Origin: Paramoeba atlantica
Lineage: Eukaryota > Discosea
Reading direction: 5' to 3'
Assembly: GCA_977017575.1 (NCBI GenBank)
Contig: CDRNVI010000024.1
Coordinates: 248,001 to 312,000, forward strand
Length of the DNA stretch: 64,000 bases
A program made the position numbers and the translations under genes. The notes under the pieces were generated by a model. That model saw only the letters and a program-made list of their open reading frames with translations. It had not been told where the DNA came from and searched no databases. Every line of letters begins with the position of its first letter. The first letter of the stretch is position 1. Below, in pieces: positions 27,684 through 38,723 of this stretch.

Positions 27684-29138
27684 CTACCCTGTAAGCTGGA
27701 CATTAGATATCACACGTTCAGTGCCGTACGCTGCTAGCAAAGTAAATATGAGGATGCATCCCACGCTGAGTACTATGCTGGGTACTATAATCGTGTGCTC
27801 AGCATTAATTTCCTTCCATTCATGGATATTTAACTCCCCGAATATTTGCTCGAAAGCAGAGGTAGCCATTCCGAAATCTAGAGCGTCGCTTCGGTGTTCC
27901 AAGCGCGGTTTGAACAGCACAGCAGTTGTAATGCAAACAGTGTTTTGGAGATCAGTGTATGTGCACAGGAAGCTCGCGGAGGTCATATTACTCGAAGCTG
28001 TATAACCCCATATAACTGTCTCAGGTAGGAATGGACACTGTTCAATGAGATCTTGCTCATAAGCAAGCTTGCACAGCTCCTTTGGGGAATAGTATACAAT
28101 CCCTAGTCCCTGAGCATTTTGTCCAATGGCAGAGAAGGCTTCGTGCGTACTATATGTTTCTACGGGATGGCGCATCCGGAGGCCGTCAGTAAAAATATGC
28201 GACGTGTCGTCAACGAAAAGTCCCCTCACCAGTCGCGATAAGTCTAGAACTGAAGAAAACAGCATACCCTCTGCAAATATCGCAGGATGTACAGGAGATA
28301 TTTCTGTGCCGTCAAAAGCTACATCGCGTACTCTACGTGTAGTGTACGCCCATTCCTTCGCAAATTCTCCGCTAGGAGCTACAAAAAATGTTTCTTTCAT
28401 CCCCATAGAATCAAGAACGATGTGCTGTACATAACCTTTTAATCCAGGATCAGTTATACCGAAGTTATACGTTTTGGATTTCTCACGAATGAATTGATCC
28501 AGGTAGTAGGCTAATAGCGCAGTGTTTATTCTTGCGCGGTGGTACATTCCTCGATAATCTGGATTCCAGATCTCGTTCTTCAAAGATTTGCTCCACCATG
28601 ACTTGAATAAATAACTGGTCATAAAGTCGTAAAAATTCACGTGCAATGATTCAGACTGATTAGCCTTGCCTATCCATGCTGCTTGATCAAATGACTCATG
28701 TTCAATGAATCCCGATGTGTGTTGCATCAGATGTTGAGCGGATATTGCACTTAGCTCGTTGCATCTCCGTGGAACGTATTTCGGATCGAGGGATCCAGTT
28801 ATATTAAGATGTCCTTCAGCATGCAGGCGGCAAGCTACAGTACAAACTAATATCTCTGATATAGAATTAACTCGGAGTGCATGATCAATGCTGAGTTCAA
28901 TGTTTTCATGTTCTGGTATGGATCCAGTTGAGCATGTATATTCCCACACCGTTCCACCTTTATCTTGGACATGAATCGCTGAAGCAGATAAATCAGTATG
29001 TCGTTGGGATAGTCGCTCGAATGTCTTGTAAAAGTGACTATTCGCACTAACTGCTTTGATGTCCGAAAGAGCACCGAGAAAATTAAACCAGAAAATTAAG
29101 CCCGCTAACTTTCGAAACGTGTACCTATGATCGCACAT
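27684..29138 (-). CDS. beta-lactamase-fold serine hydrolase homologue, membrane anchored
   Basis: 484 residues. The N-terminus (~1-28) is a signal peptide (LAGLIFWFNFLGALS). A transmembrane helix lies near the end (~453-473, VPSIVLSVGCILIFTLLAAY), giving a type I membrane protein. The body follows the serine beta-lactamase/esterase fold: RVNSISEILVCTVACRL, LMQHTSGFIEH (the conserved LLxHTSG), RGMYHRARINTALLAYYL, and a late GYTASSN segment. Oddity: the S-x-x-K motif reads S92-I-S-E95, without the catalytic Lys, and the Y-x-N motif is also altered, so it may be catalytically inactive. The AG at 29173-29174 after GATTCTTT is a likely trans-splice acceptor. Confidence 0.75.
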   Translation of the reverse strand: MCDHRYTFRKLAGLIFWFNFLGALSDIKAVSANSHFYKTFERLSQRHTDLSASAIHVQDKGGTVWEYTCSTGSIPEHENIELSIDHALRVNSISEILVCTVACRLHAEGHLNITGSLDPKYVPRRCNELSAISAQHLMQHTSGFIEHESFDQAAWIGKANQSESLHVNFYDFMTSYLFKSWWSKSLKNEIWNPDYRGMYHRARINTALLAYYLDQFIREKSKTYNFGITDPGLKGYVQHIVLDSMGMKETFFVAPSGEFAKEWAYTTRRVRDVAFDGTEISPVHPAIFAEGMLFSSVLDLSRLVRGLFVDDTSHIFTDGLRMRHPVETYSTHEAFSAIGQNAQGLGIVYYSPKELCKLAYEQDLIEQCPFLPETVIWGYTASSNMTSASFLCTYTDLQNTVCITTAVLFKPRLEHRSDALDFGMATSAFEQIFGELNIHEWKEINAEHTIIVPSIVLSVGCILIFTLLAAYGTERVISNVQLTG

Positions 29139-29586
29139 TGTAAGAAAATCGTAGAAAATGTCGTAGAGCCTACTAAAAGAATCGATCAGGGCATGTTGTT
29201 ATCATGCCATGATAAAATACTATAGCATAATACATGGCATGGACTATACTACCCGTACAATGCACAAGCTATCATACTCCAAATCTTTCCACTTACTTTC
29301 CTTACTGCCTAATGTTAATTTTTCGAGGGAATAAGAGATATTTTTAATTGCTTTAGATAGAACTGGAAACTATTTGGGGGCCAAAGTCCACGCAAGCGAT
29401 TCGCGAACTTTCCGAGGGATTCATCTTTGGAGGTCGGTTCTAAGCTATAGAATCTAAAGATATAGAATCTAAAGAATCTATAGTATGTCTTTGGAGGGTG
29501 GTTCTAAGACCACAATGATAACAAATTATTGGCAATACATTATTCGAAAACCCATAGTTCACCATTCGCAACCTGCATTTTTACCA
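29139..29586. other. intergenic spacer
   Basis: Between ATR and the serine-hydrolase homologue. It has a small direct repeat (TATAGAATCTAAAGA, ~29449-29480) between two copies of GGTTCTAAG. No gene. Confidence 0.5.
29173..29174 (-). promoter_or_regulatory. predicted trans-splice acceptor, serine-hydrolase homologue
   Basis: Minus-strand GATTCTTTTAG ends here, 34 nt before the ATG. Confidence 0.45.
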
Positions 29587-32500
29587 CTATAGCCATGGCA
29601 TCCACCAAAAATACATTTTGGAGAGATTATCAACATTGCATGAACTTCCTATCAACTTTTGAACGACCCCTTCAACATTGAGTGAGTGAGTACATGCTTC
29701 ACCATACAGATCTGGATAGCCCATAAACCTTCTGTCGACACGACGCAACATATGACGTGAATCCATTCGATCGTGTGAATGTTTCACTGCTCGAGACCAC
29801 TCTACAAGAGGGTCGTGTATGAAGGACTCCAGGATGCCCATAAGAGTATCTCGATTGTCCTGCTGCAACCGCAATGTGAGTTCACATGATCTCCTAAACA
29901 CGCCCTCGACACCTGTGATTCCCATCGCGTCTACCATATTGGGAGTGAGTCGAAATCGCACTCTCTCCGGCACCTCCAGCGTCTCACCTTTGTCGAACAG
30001 GCATGCAAAGTCAACATGCAAACATTCCCCTGTTACCTGATCAAGCATCAAATTCTCACCATGTCGGTCGCCCAGTCCCACAATATGACCAACCATCGAA
30101 AACGTGGCTGCGCATCGTGTAAACGCAAGTCGAGCAGAGAACCAGTGACCAGGGTCCAAAAAAGTCAGCATAAACCACTTGTGTAATAAGGGCGGAAAGT
30201 TTGGTAGAACGTCCTCCGTGTATAATCGATACACGGAACGGGATGCAGATTCCGCTCTATCTTTAAGAGCCTTTAACTGGTTTGTCGAGAGTCCTAACCC
30301 CTCTCTTTGATACATGGCATCCGCAGCAGCACGGAGGGTAACAAGCTTATTCACCCACTCTATAATACCACAATCGTCGCTCACAGGTAAAACTGCGAAC
30401 GTACGTACGTGAATTCGTCGGCGACGTAATTGAGCATTCTTTTTTGTCAACCTATTTATCATGCTGCTGTACTCCATCATTCTAGAATCTTTTCGGGTTT
30501 CATCTCGAGCCTTACATAGAAAATGATATGTATACCCATTGCTCCCCTTCAAAGCAATTCGCTTCGGCTTTTGTAGAGACATTATTACTTGAATATCTTC
30601 GCATATTCCTTGTATCGTCACTTCCTGCGGAAAACATTCTATGCAGGTAATGTTTTCTTGTACCTGCTGTTTCCGGTCATATGAAGAATATGAATTTCTA
30701 GACGGAGTGCCAAAGTCAGTAATAGTTGTTGGTAATCTTATACTCAACATTTCTTGTGTGGGAAGGAGTACCTCAGTTGGGAATTTTACATTGAAGCCTG
30801 ATATCTTCCGAAGCGGAACCGTCCGCTCAGCGCGACCGGAAATAGGCTGTGAAGCTATTGATATGAGCCCTCGCACAAGTTCACCCATTTTTCCTATAAG
30901 TCCCTTCAAAGCAATACTTTTTCTGGATACTTCATCAAGGACCTCTCGCACAACTTTCGCGCGCTTAAGTCCCTCGGAGCCATTGGTAGAGTTCGTGACA
31001 AAATAAATATACCACAAGGAGGGTCTCGGATATGCCATCAAGCAATGCATTAAAATTTGTTTTATTCGAAGCACAGAGTCCGCATTTCGATGACCAACTC
31101 GCGAAACAAGTTGCGAAATGGCAGTCATAAAGACGTAGGGCGGGACGCTGGCTATGATAGCGTCTACTTCTTTATGTAACACGAGCAAGATTTTCTCAGC
31201 TAAGGCAGCGTTCCTCTTTTGGTTCGTTCCAAGGCGGGAAACGTGCATGTCTAGTAATGACGTCGCATCTAGCCACCTTGACAAAAATTTTGGCAGTGTG
31301 CGATACACTGTGGAATGTCCACAGCCGAGAGCCTGACCGTATACAGATAAAATCCGAGGTAGAAATTTTTCTATGAGGAGAAGATGACTCTTTTCAACTT
31401 CCTCTATTGATGCTCCAGAAACACTGTGCTTGGCTTCAAGCTGTGCGCGTGCATTCGCGTATATATTCTCAAGAAAGTCTCCCAATTCGGCGTATGACTT
31501 CTCAGTGGCGCTATGTTCGATCAAGTTGTCGAAAAGAGATTGAATTTCAGAAGGTGTCTTTTGATTAGTCAAAATGTTCCATTGAAGAGTTTTTAACATC
31601 CACTTAGATTTTAATTCAGATGAGACGTTTGGGTCCGGTGAATGCTTCCTTGTTGTATTTTCTAGGAGGGAAAGGGCTCTCAGCTGCTCACCTTGGTGAA
31701 ATAGTATTTTGGCGTGCAATAGAGAAAATCGTTCTTTGTTTTTTAGTGAGGAAAATTCTGCCTGCATTATCGCAGCCAATGCGGATGGGCACATATCGAA
31801 TTTTCTTAGGACTTGCGAATACTCAGCCCACGTGTCCGCAGCATCCTCGTATCGCGCCAACATGTTACATATAGTGCGATGAAGCGAAGACACAACTTCT
31901 AGAGAAGGGGGTGTCGGGTCTACGGTGTTTCTCCCAATAGCAAAATAATTAATCAAAATATCACTTCTTACATCTCTTTTGCCTAAAGAGGCTTCCTTTA
32001 TTTCGTGAGCAACGAATTCCAAATCACCAAGAGAATGTAACTGTAGAAGTAGGGGATAGCTTCTTTCATAGGATTCGTTTGATGCAGCAGCTAGGGACGG
32101 TATCAGCTCTTTCCGAGTTCTATTAACTTCCGAGTGCACAGAATTTAGAAAACATTGTTTTTCTTGCGTTTGTTGAGATCGAAGGGAGAGGTGCATGGAT
32201 GATAAGACTTTCCCTACTCCAATGTCATACGTATGCGCAGAATTATCGATGGGAATACACTCCCATTGTGAAAGCCTCCAAGCTCCTTGCACCGAATAAT
32301 CTTTAATTAAAGTATTGTTTCTTGAATCGTGAGAAGATCGAGAAAATGATTCTGCAAGTGATCTCATGATCTGTAATTGGCCCAAGTTCTTCAGACTTTT
32401 TAATACTGATAGTTGATATTCGGGGTTAGTAGGATCCTGTTGCAAGCAAAGTTCGCTATTTCGTAAGGATTCATTCCAAAGACCCTGCGTCTCATTGTCT

Positions 32501-35500
32501 AAAATGTTATCTTTTTCGTAAATCAACTCCTTCAGTACTGTCACTCCCGAAGCACTGTCGGGCTCCGACAATTCTGCGTATATACTTTGCAGCAGAACCA
32601 AGTCTTCCGGTGCACACACGCCACTGCCGAATATGGGAAATAAAGAAGTATTATCCAAAGCTAAAGGTTTCGAAACCTCGTTTCTTGTGTGCAATTCGGC
32701 ATACCGGAGGGAGCGGGCAAAAGCTCCCACAGTATATGCAGCTTTGATGCAAAGTTTCATTGGGATACATTTTCTAAAATCTGACACACGTCTCAGATGC
32801 ACATTTGTTGTATTAGTAGTGGCGGAGTCTTCCGGACCCTTACTACGACGAGATTCTGCTCTAATGTATCCGCGCTGCTGATCACACCACTTATCGAGTC
32901 CATCTAGCAATGAAAAAACAAATTGTGTATGCTCCGCAGCAATCCTCGAATTTTCCAAAATGGCAAGTATCTCAGTTGCTATTCCTGATCTGTCTTCATC
33001 AGTTCCCAATAAAAGGAGGCAATGAACGACATATGGAATAGCAAAAGCGCTTAATTTTACGTCGCGTTTGGCCACGTTTCTTAAGGCTTGAAACACACCC
33101 GCCTGAAGATTTTCAGCTCTCGAACTGATGTTCGTGTACCATAATCTTACCCAATTACTGTAGCTCATATCCCTAGTATATTCCGGAACTTTGCGGTCTC
33201 GAATTAGCATGACCTTAACCTCATAGCTGGTGTGTACAAAACCCTGTATTACTTCCTTTACATGAGTCGGCAACGTGTTCCACCAGGCGCTCTTGCCCTC
33301 GTGAAGATCCTTCAAAAGTATTTTTCGATCCTCGCAGCACGTACGAATTAATGTTTGAATCGCAAAGGCAGCCCTATCGTGCATTTTCGTATCTGAAACT
33401 GTATGTAGCGAGCAAATCAAAAAATGTTCGATCGTATAGGCAGCGAACACTTTCCAGCTCAATAAATTTTCTATGATAGTCGCTTTCTCTTCCCCTAAAT
33501 GCGGGGACAAAAGGCTGGGAGCGATGGCTCCAATATATCCAAGACACGCGGCAGCGTGCTGTGCTATGGACGTGTGATCCCGGACAGCCACGAGAAGCTC
33601 TCGCTGAAAGCCTTCTAATTTTGAAGGAGAAATTTTTCGTATCGCACCAATGTGCATAGATAAAAACAACCTCATTTTTTTGATGTACAGAAAACGGCAT
33701 TTGAGTGAATCGCTTTTGAGTGCTTCTGTGCAGAATCTAAATCGTCGCTGAAGGCTCACCGGGTCAAGTGATTCAGGTGAACTTTTTTTCTCATGTAAAT
33801 TTGTCTTGCGAAAAGCATCGTATTCAGGAAAAAAGTCCTCTGTTTCGCGCAAAATATCTGCATTCCTTTCCGACAAAATGGATTGGAGGATCTCAAGTAG
33901 ATTTTTTCTATAGGGCGCGTCTTCTAAACATGTTCTGGCTCCAGCAAATTCGAACGTCTCCACCAAAAGTTCGCGCCAATGTATTTTCATGTAGCTTTCG
34001 GGTAGAGTTCGCATGAAATCTCTCCAAAATACAACAAGCTCAGGATAAAAACTTTCCAAGAATTCGGAAGGATTCAAAAGGCGAATCTTTTGTGCAACAA
34101 TAACGATTCGCTCTCCTAGTATATGTATTAATATTCGAAGAGCATTGATCCCGCTTCTTAAATCATATGTACTATGTCCTTCGCGAAGAACTTCTGTATT
34201 TTCTTTACCGACCTGAAGCCTCCCACAAACAATGTCGAGCAAACCGAAAATATGACTTGCGACAAATTCACGAATTGAGAGAGAAACGGTCTCTGTATCC
34301 CCGATAGGATTCCATCGAGATTCCAAACGTTTTATGTTCATGTCACATGTCTTGAGTTTGAGCAGCTTTGCAATACTAAGTGTAGTAGTGCGCAGTGTAG
34401 TCTTAAGTTCTTGATCATGTATTTCCGAAGATGACATAAGAATTTTTTGGGTGATCTGTTTCTCGTTTCTCTCAAAATAATGTGAACCTGTTCTACCTTT
34501 CAGAATGTCTTCAACAAAAAACGCGAGCATGCTCGCATTTTTGGCATAATCAGAAAATTCACTTACCAGCAGAGCAGCAGCTATCGCAGCGAACTCTTTT
34601 TCGCAAATTTCTGATACAGGAATGTTTATGCGCTTGCAAAAGTAATCCAGCAACTCTACGTCCCTTTGTGAAATTAATATCGGAATCAAAGCATGGGCGG
34701 ACTCAGCAAGCAACTCTGGTAAGTCTTTCTCTAAAACTGTCTCTAAAACGTATTCTACATCCGTAGACTGCTTGTCTTTCCACGAATCACGTAAAAGCGA
34801 CAATAAACCTTGCGGAGACCGCATGCATAAGTGAAATATTGAAGATTTGTGCTGTTCAGCAATCGAACGGAGCGCCTCGAAGCTCTTAAACCGCGGCACC
34901 CCGCATGTGCGAGCAGCAAGACGAATGAAATAATCTATAACTGAGGAAGTAGATCTCCTGCTCTGTCCAGCTGCACATTTGACTAGCAATGGGAATAAAA
35001 AGCTTCGTTCTTCGCATTGCCCAGCAACAGAAAAAATGTCTTCCAACACATTTTCAAAGTCTATATCATGTGATTCCATGCACATAATACACGATACTGC
35101 TGCGTCACGAATTTTTTTATCAGCGTGCTTCAGGAACGGGAATACAGATGCGTACGATGACCAAAACTTACTACCCCACTTCCTGTACAAACGTTTCGCA
35201 AAGTTTAAGAAACACTCTATTATAGTTAAGTCTTCGTACTCTATTTCACTCGCAATTGAAATAAAAAATCTCGCCAAGTTACAATCATGCTCTTCTGACT
35301 CCCCATAGCTCATACTGATCGATGAATATTCAGTTGCTTTTCTGCAGGTATTCAACTGAGCGTCCTCGGCAGCCTTACTTCCATCAGTGGTAAAGAAATT
35401 TATTGAACACGTCGGGCATCCTACACATTGCACCAAACTTTGGAGGAAATCCACTTTCACATCGACAACTTGAATTTTGTACCATTTCGTAAATGCGTCG

Positions 35501-38139
35501 GTCGAAAGTAATTTATGGCGAAGGGCACTCACTAGGAATCTAATATTCCTTCTGGGATGCTCAAAACAAAAATTAAGAATTCGTGAGACATCCTTTTTTT
35601 GCTTTAGAGTAATACATGTACTCACTCTTATCCCTTGAATTACCATCCAATTATTCTCGTCTGCTGTCGATTTTTCGATTTCGCACAAAGAAAGCAAGAA
35701 ATTGATCATATCTAATGCGAAATTAGAGCATGTGCTCGCATTTTCCCCTGATCGTATACGTTTGTGCGGAGATTTTCCATAAAATGGTTTTTCTCGTGCG
35801 AGCAAAATCTCACAAAAATACCAAGCTGCGTCAAACAATCGATATCCGTCGGAGTGAGTAATAAACATTTGAAGATGCTTCATAATATGGTTTAAGGGAA
35901 CAGTGGAATCCTCCGGAAAGTTTTCCGGCTCCGATTGCATGCATATACTTGCATAAGTAGCGAATGAACCCAAGAGTACGGGAATACATGACTCGTCATT
36001 TGATAACTCCGAGTTTTTCCATGATTCGCCTCTCTGAAGAATTGTCCGTATGGTGGCTCGCATTTCTTCATCATCTGTCAGGGATCGCATGTAGCACCAC
36101 TGATGCGCATGAAAAAAACAGTGCAGATAGCAATCAAAGAGGGATTTAGAGGTTCTCCATACAACCTCGACCGACGGCATGTGCACCAGTGATGTGAGAA
36201 GGACTCTGCAAAAAAAATAATTGTTGCGAGGCGAATTGTCGAATTTTGCACCAGATAATAAGCTAAACGTTTCACAGTTCCCATGACCACTAGGTAATAC
36301 AAGCATGAAAATTTCTTCAAGAAGAGGAGCTGTGTAAGCTAATATGCTCTCAGAGAACAAGACTGACCAATACCCTTCATGGGTATGAATCCATTCTAAA
36401 AAATCCAGCAAACATGCACTTTGACGGTTAGTCGAATCGGACACTGACTCAGAACTCCTATGCTGAAATATTGAGGTTCTCGTCTTTTCAAACAATGAAA
36501 CCAGCAACTGTACATTGGCTTTGATGAAATCACTGTAGAAAATATTATTCGATTCCGCTGGAGTACGCTTTATTTCTGCGCCAGGCTCTTGGATACAACT
36601 TTTCACTGAATCGTGGTCCGCAGTATCTCTTTCAATCGAGATAGACGAAGAAAACGAGGTTTCACTTATCGCGCAGCGAATCGAAGAAAGAGTTGCTTGT
36701 ACAATTTCCAGAAAGTGTGAGACGCAAATCACATGCTTTTGGAGGCAGCAGTCAATTATTGAAGCTGCTGCGCTTTCGGTCTGCAAGAGCTTTAATAAAA
36801 TTGAGATCATTTCTGCAGGACACAAAATCAAAATGCCTCTTTCAATAGATTCTTCTACAATATTTTTAATCAACTCAAATCTTGATTTTCTCTCCTCCAC
36901 GAAACGCTCGTTCCTAAGGCACAATAGGCTTGTTCGTCGAATTTGGGCATCCAGGTAAGCCTGTTGATATACGCCTTCGAGATAGTTCGGAATATATTTT
37001 CGAAAGAAAGTCGAGGTTATCTCCAAGGAACGCTCATTGGTTCGTAACAAGATCTCGACAACGACGGAAACTAGAGTTTCTTGATAACGACGCTGATTTA
37101 AAAAAGATTGAGGTAGGCTTAACAAGGCCTCCAACAAGTGGTAAATTTCCGTGCTACCCAGCCGAACAAAAAGAATTCCTGTGTGTGGTGCGGTAAGAAG
37201 TGATCGCAAAAGTCTAAGAACTATGTAAGCATGTTGTGGTGTTTTGGAACAGCATTCGCTTCCCCATGCCGGCCTTACATTCCGAAGCATGTCGATGATT
37301 TCTTCTCTAGAAACAACAGGAATCTTTGTGGGTTTTGCGAGTCGTTCATTCCATTGCTCTATGGTTTTCATTACTGAAAAAAGAAAGTCGGGTAGATGCT
37401 CTTTGTTCCTTGAGCGCTCCCCGATATAAATTGAAGCATTTCGCGAAACAGGTTTAGCTATCACGTCTTTAGATGGGCGGGAAGTATGCTGATAGTCCTT
37501 GTCCTGTTTGCTTATTTGGCTTGCGTTGTTCTCTGTAGTTGGGTACATCTGCTTTGCTACGATATTTTGATCTGGAGACAAGGCTCCGACACGAGGGACC
37601 AGGGGCACAACGGGATCAAGTTCATCTTCTTGTGGGCTCTTCGAGTAAATATCAGACGCCCTATTTCGTTTCTTATCTATGCTGCCGACCGTCTCCTGCA
37701 TATCAGAATTAAAGGAATCCCGTCCAGTAGTCGATATTAGCCTTGTATTCCTGGATGGGTTATGTATCACAGGTGCAGCTGATAATGCACTGCCAGTATT
37801 CTCGTAGGTTGCTTTTCGAGCTATAGTCTTTCTTGACTCATAAGTGGAAGCAGTGTCTTTCTTTCCCTCGCTGGTTGGATAAGGATGCTTGAATGAAACG
37901 ATAGGTTGACAGGGGTGGTTTACATTCGTAGTGGAAAATACATTACGCGGTTGCGCCATGCTTGAGGTCTCCTTGCGGGATTTTAAGGAAGAGTTGTGAG
38001 CTGGAATATTTGCTGCACCTGGGACCAGTTTGGGTGCATGGGATTTTTCTGAAATATTTTTCACTGAGTCATCCGCCCAGAGTTTAGGGAAATCGTTTGG
38101 CAGCGCAGCTCTGGGTGCAGGCGTATGTGATTTAGACAT
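29587..38139 (-). CDS. ATR: ATR checkpoint kinase (PIKK family)
   Basis: 2850 residues in one uninterrupted exon. ATR senses RPA-coated single-stranded DNA and starts the replication checkpoint in the nucleus. The first ~235 residues are polar low-complexity sequence. A long helical-repeat region follows, with a FAT region around 1700-2350. The kinase domain is near 2500-2790: ATP-binding YHFLCKARDETRKDSRMMEY, catalytic GLGDRHGENLML, activation-loop HVDFACLFDKGETLEVPE, then FRRSCELTLRL. These read as ATR and not ATM, TOR or SMG1. The C-terminal FATC ends SKMYFWWMPWL. The ATG at 38139 is preceded by TATCTTTTTGTTAG with AG at 38143-38144, leaving a 3-nt spacer. Confidence 0.96.
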   Translation of the reverse strand: MSKSHTPAPRAALPNDFPKLWADDSVKNISEKSHAPKLVPGAANIPAHNSSLKSRKETSSMAQPRNVFSTTNVNHPCQPIVSFKHPYPTSEGKKDTASTYESRKTIARKATYENTGSALSAAPVIHNPSRNTRLISTTGRDSFNSDMQETVGSIDKKRNRASDIYSKSPQEDELDPVVPLVPRVGALSPDQNIVAKQMYPTTENNASQISKQDKDYQHTSRPSKDVIAKPVSRNASIYIGERSRNKEHLPDFLFSVMKTIEQWNERLAKPTKIPVVSREEIIDMLRNVRPAWGSECCSKTPQHAYIVLRLLRSLLTAPHTGILFVRLGSTEIYHLLEALLSLPQSFLNQRRYQETLVSVVVEILLRTNERSLEITSTFFRKYIPNYLEGVYQQAYLDAQIRRTSLLCLRNERFVEERKSRFELIKNIVEESIERGILILCPAEMISILLKLLQTESAAASIIDCCLQKHVICVSHFLEIVQATLSSIRCAISETSFSSSISIERDTADHDSVKSCIQEPGAEIKRTPAESNNIFYSDFIKANVQLLVSLFEKTRTSIFQHRSSESVSDSTNRQSACLLDFLEWIHTHEGYWSVLFSESILAYTAPLLEEIFMLVLPSGHGNCETFSLLSGAKFDNSPRNNYFFCRVLLTSLVHMPSVEVVWRTSKSLFDCYLHCFFHAHQWCYMRSLTDDEEMRATIRTILQRGESWKNSELSNDESCIPVLLGSFATYASICMQSEPENFPEDSTVPLNHIMKHLQMFITHSDGYRLFDAAWYFCEILLAREKPFYGKSPHKRIRSGENASTCSNFALDMINFLLSLCEIEKSTADENNWMVIQGIRVSTCITLKQKKDVSRILNFCFEHPRRNIRFLVSALRHKLLSTDAFTKWYKIQVVDVKVDFLQSLVQCVGCPTCSINFFTTDGSKAAEDAQLNTCRKATEYSSISMSYGESEEHDCNLARFFISIASEIEYEDLTIIECFLNFAKRLYRKWGSKFWSSYASVFPFLKHADKKIRDAAVSCIMCMESHDIDFENVLEDIFSVAGQCEERSFLFPLLVKCAAGQSRRSTSSVIDYFIRLAARTCGVPRFKSFEALRSIAEQHKSSIFHLCMRSPQGLLSLLRDSWKDKQSTDVEYVLETVLEKDLPELLAESAHALIPILISQRDVELLDYFCKRINIPVSEICEKEFAAIAAALLVSEFSDYAKNASMLAFFVEDILKGRTGSHYFERNEKQITQKILMSSSEIHDQELKTTLRTTTLSIAKLLKLKTCDMNIKRLESRWNPIGDTETVSLSIREFVASHIFGLLDIVCGRLQVGKENTEVLREGHSTYDLRSGINALRILIHILGERIVIVAQKIRLLNPSEFLESFYPELVVFWRDFMRTLPESYMKIHWRELLVETFEFAGARTCLEDAPYRKNLLEILQSILSERNADILRETEDFFPEYDAFRKTNLHEKKSSPESLDPVSLQRRFRFCTEALKSDSLKCRFLYIKKMRLFLSMHIGAIRKISPSKLEGFQRELLVAVRDHTSIAQHAAACLGYIGAIAPSLLSPHLGEEKATIIENLLSWKVFAAYTIEHFLICSLHTVSDTKMHDRAAFAIQTLIRTCCEDRKILLKDLHEGKSAWWNTLPTHVKEVIQGFVHTSYEVKVMLIRDRKVPEYTRDMSYSNWVRLWYTNISSRAENLQAGVFQALRNVAKRDVKLSAFAIPYVVHCLLLLGTDEDRSGIATEILAILENSRIAAEHTQFVFSLLDGLDKWCDQQRGYIRAESRRSKGPEDSATTNTTNVHLRRVSDFRKCIPMKLCIKAAYTVGAFARSLRYAELHTRNEVSKPLALDNTSLFPIFGSGVCAPEDLVLLQSIYAELSEPDSASGVTVLKELIYEKDNILDNETQGLWNESLRNSELCLQQDPTNPEYQLSVLKSLKNLGQLQIMRSLAESFSRSSHDSRNNTLIKDYSVQGAWRLSQWECIPIDNSAHTYDIGVGKVLSSMHLSLRSQQTQEKQCFLNSVHSEVNRTRKELIPSLAAASNESYERSYPLLLQLHSLGDLEFVAHEIKEASLGKRDVRSDILINYFAIGRNTVDPTPPSLEVVSSLHRTICNMLARYEDAADTWAEYSQVLRKFDMCPSALAAIMQAEFSSLKNKERFSLLHAKILFHQGEQLRALSLLENTTRKHSPDPNVSSELKSKWMLKTLQWNILTNQKTPSEIQSLFDNLIEHSATEKSYAELGDFLENIYANARAQLEAKHSVSGASIEEVEKSHLLLIEKFLPRILSVYGQALGCGHSTVYRTLPKFLSRWLDATSLLDMHVSRLGTNQKRNAALAEKILLVLHKEVDAIIASVPPYVFMTAISQLVSRVGHRNADSVLRIKQILMHCLMAYPRPSLWYIYFVTNSTNGSEGLKRAKVVREVLDEVSRKSIALKGLIGKMGELVRGLISIASQPISGRAERTVPLRKISGFNVKFPTEVLLPTQEMLSIRLPTTITDFGTPSRNSYSSYDRKQQVQENITCIECFPQEVTIQGICEDIQVIMSLQKPKRIALKGSNGYTYHFLCKARDETRKDSRMMEYSSMINRLTKKNAQLRRRRIHVRTFAVLPVSDDCGIIEWVNKLVTLRAAADAMYQREGLGLSTNQLKALKDRAESASRSVYRLYTEDVLPNFPPLLHKWFMLTFLDPGHWFSARLAFTRCAATFSMVGHIVGLGDRHGENLMLDQVTGECLHVDFACLFDKGETLEVPERVRFRLTPNMVDAMGITGVEGVFRRSCELTLRLQQDNRDTLMGILESFIHDPLVEWSRAVKHSHDRMDSRHMLRRVDRRFMGYPDLYGEACTHSLNVEGVVQKLIGSSCNVDNLSKMYFWWMPWL

Positions 38140-38142
38140 AAT

Positions 38143-38144
38143 CT
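38143..38144 (-). promoter_or_regulatory. predicted trans-splice acceptor, ATR
   Basis: Minus-strand TATCTTTTTGTTAG ends 3 nt before the ATR ATG. Confidence 0.5.
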
Positions 38145-38723
38145 AACAAAAAGATATAGTATAAATTTGTTGTGCTAGGCACTTTAATGCTATACGTTTA
38201 TGCTGGTATACTGATGACATCAAGTGCATGAAGTTTCCTTTACTCTGTTTATGTAAGCCACATTTCCGGTTAGTTATATACCCCCCCCGGTGTGTTATCA
38301 AGATATACAATGTAGGTACTATACCCCCCCTACTTAGAGGGTTGAAACCTATGAAAGGCAAAAGCTGGCAAAACCCGCATATTCCTCATTGAGGTGGCGA
38401 AGATAGTACTTTGTCAAAATTAGTGAAGAACATACTTGGTCTTCATCGTGCGCTGCAAAACATTTTTTGCGCCACAAAAAATGAAAATTGTGAAAAAAAT
38501 ATTTTTCTAAATAAACCCCCAGAAAGGGTAGCCGAGGTCTTGGCGCACATTTTCCACCCGCGTACTCGGGGACGACTCCCCCTGGTATCAACAGGACGGG
38601 GCCGCCAAGTTCGGTTTTTTCTGAAAAGAAAATTGAAAAAGTCAACTTGGTGAAAAACTTGGCTTAAAAAACAGTTTTTCAAAATCATATCACTTGTAGT
38701 AGTTTGAGAGTTTGAGACTTATA

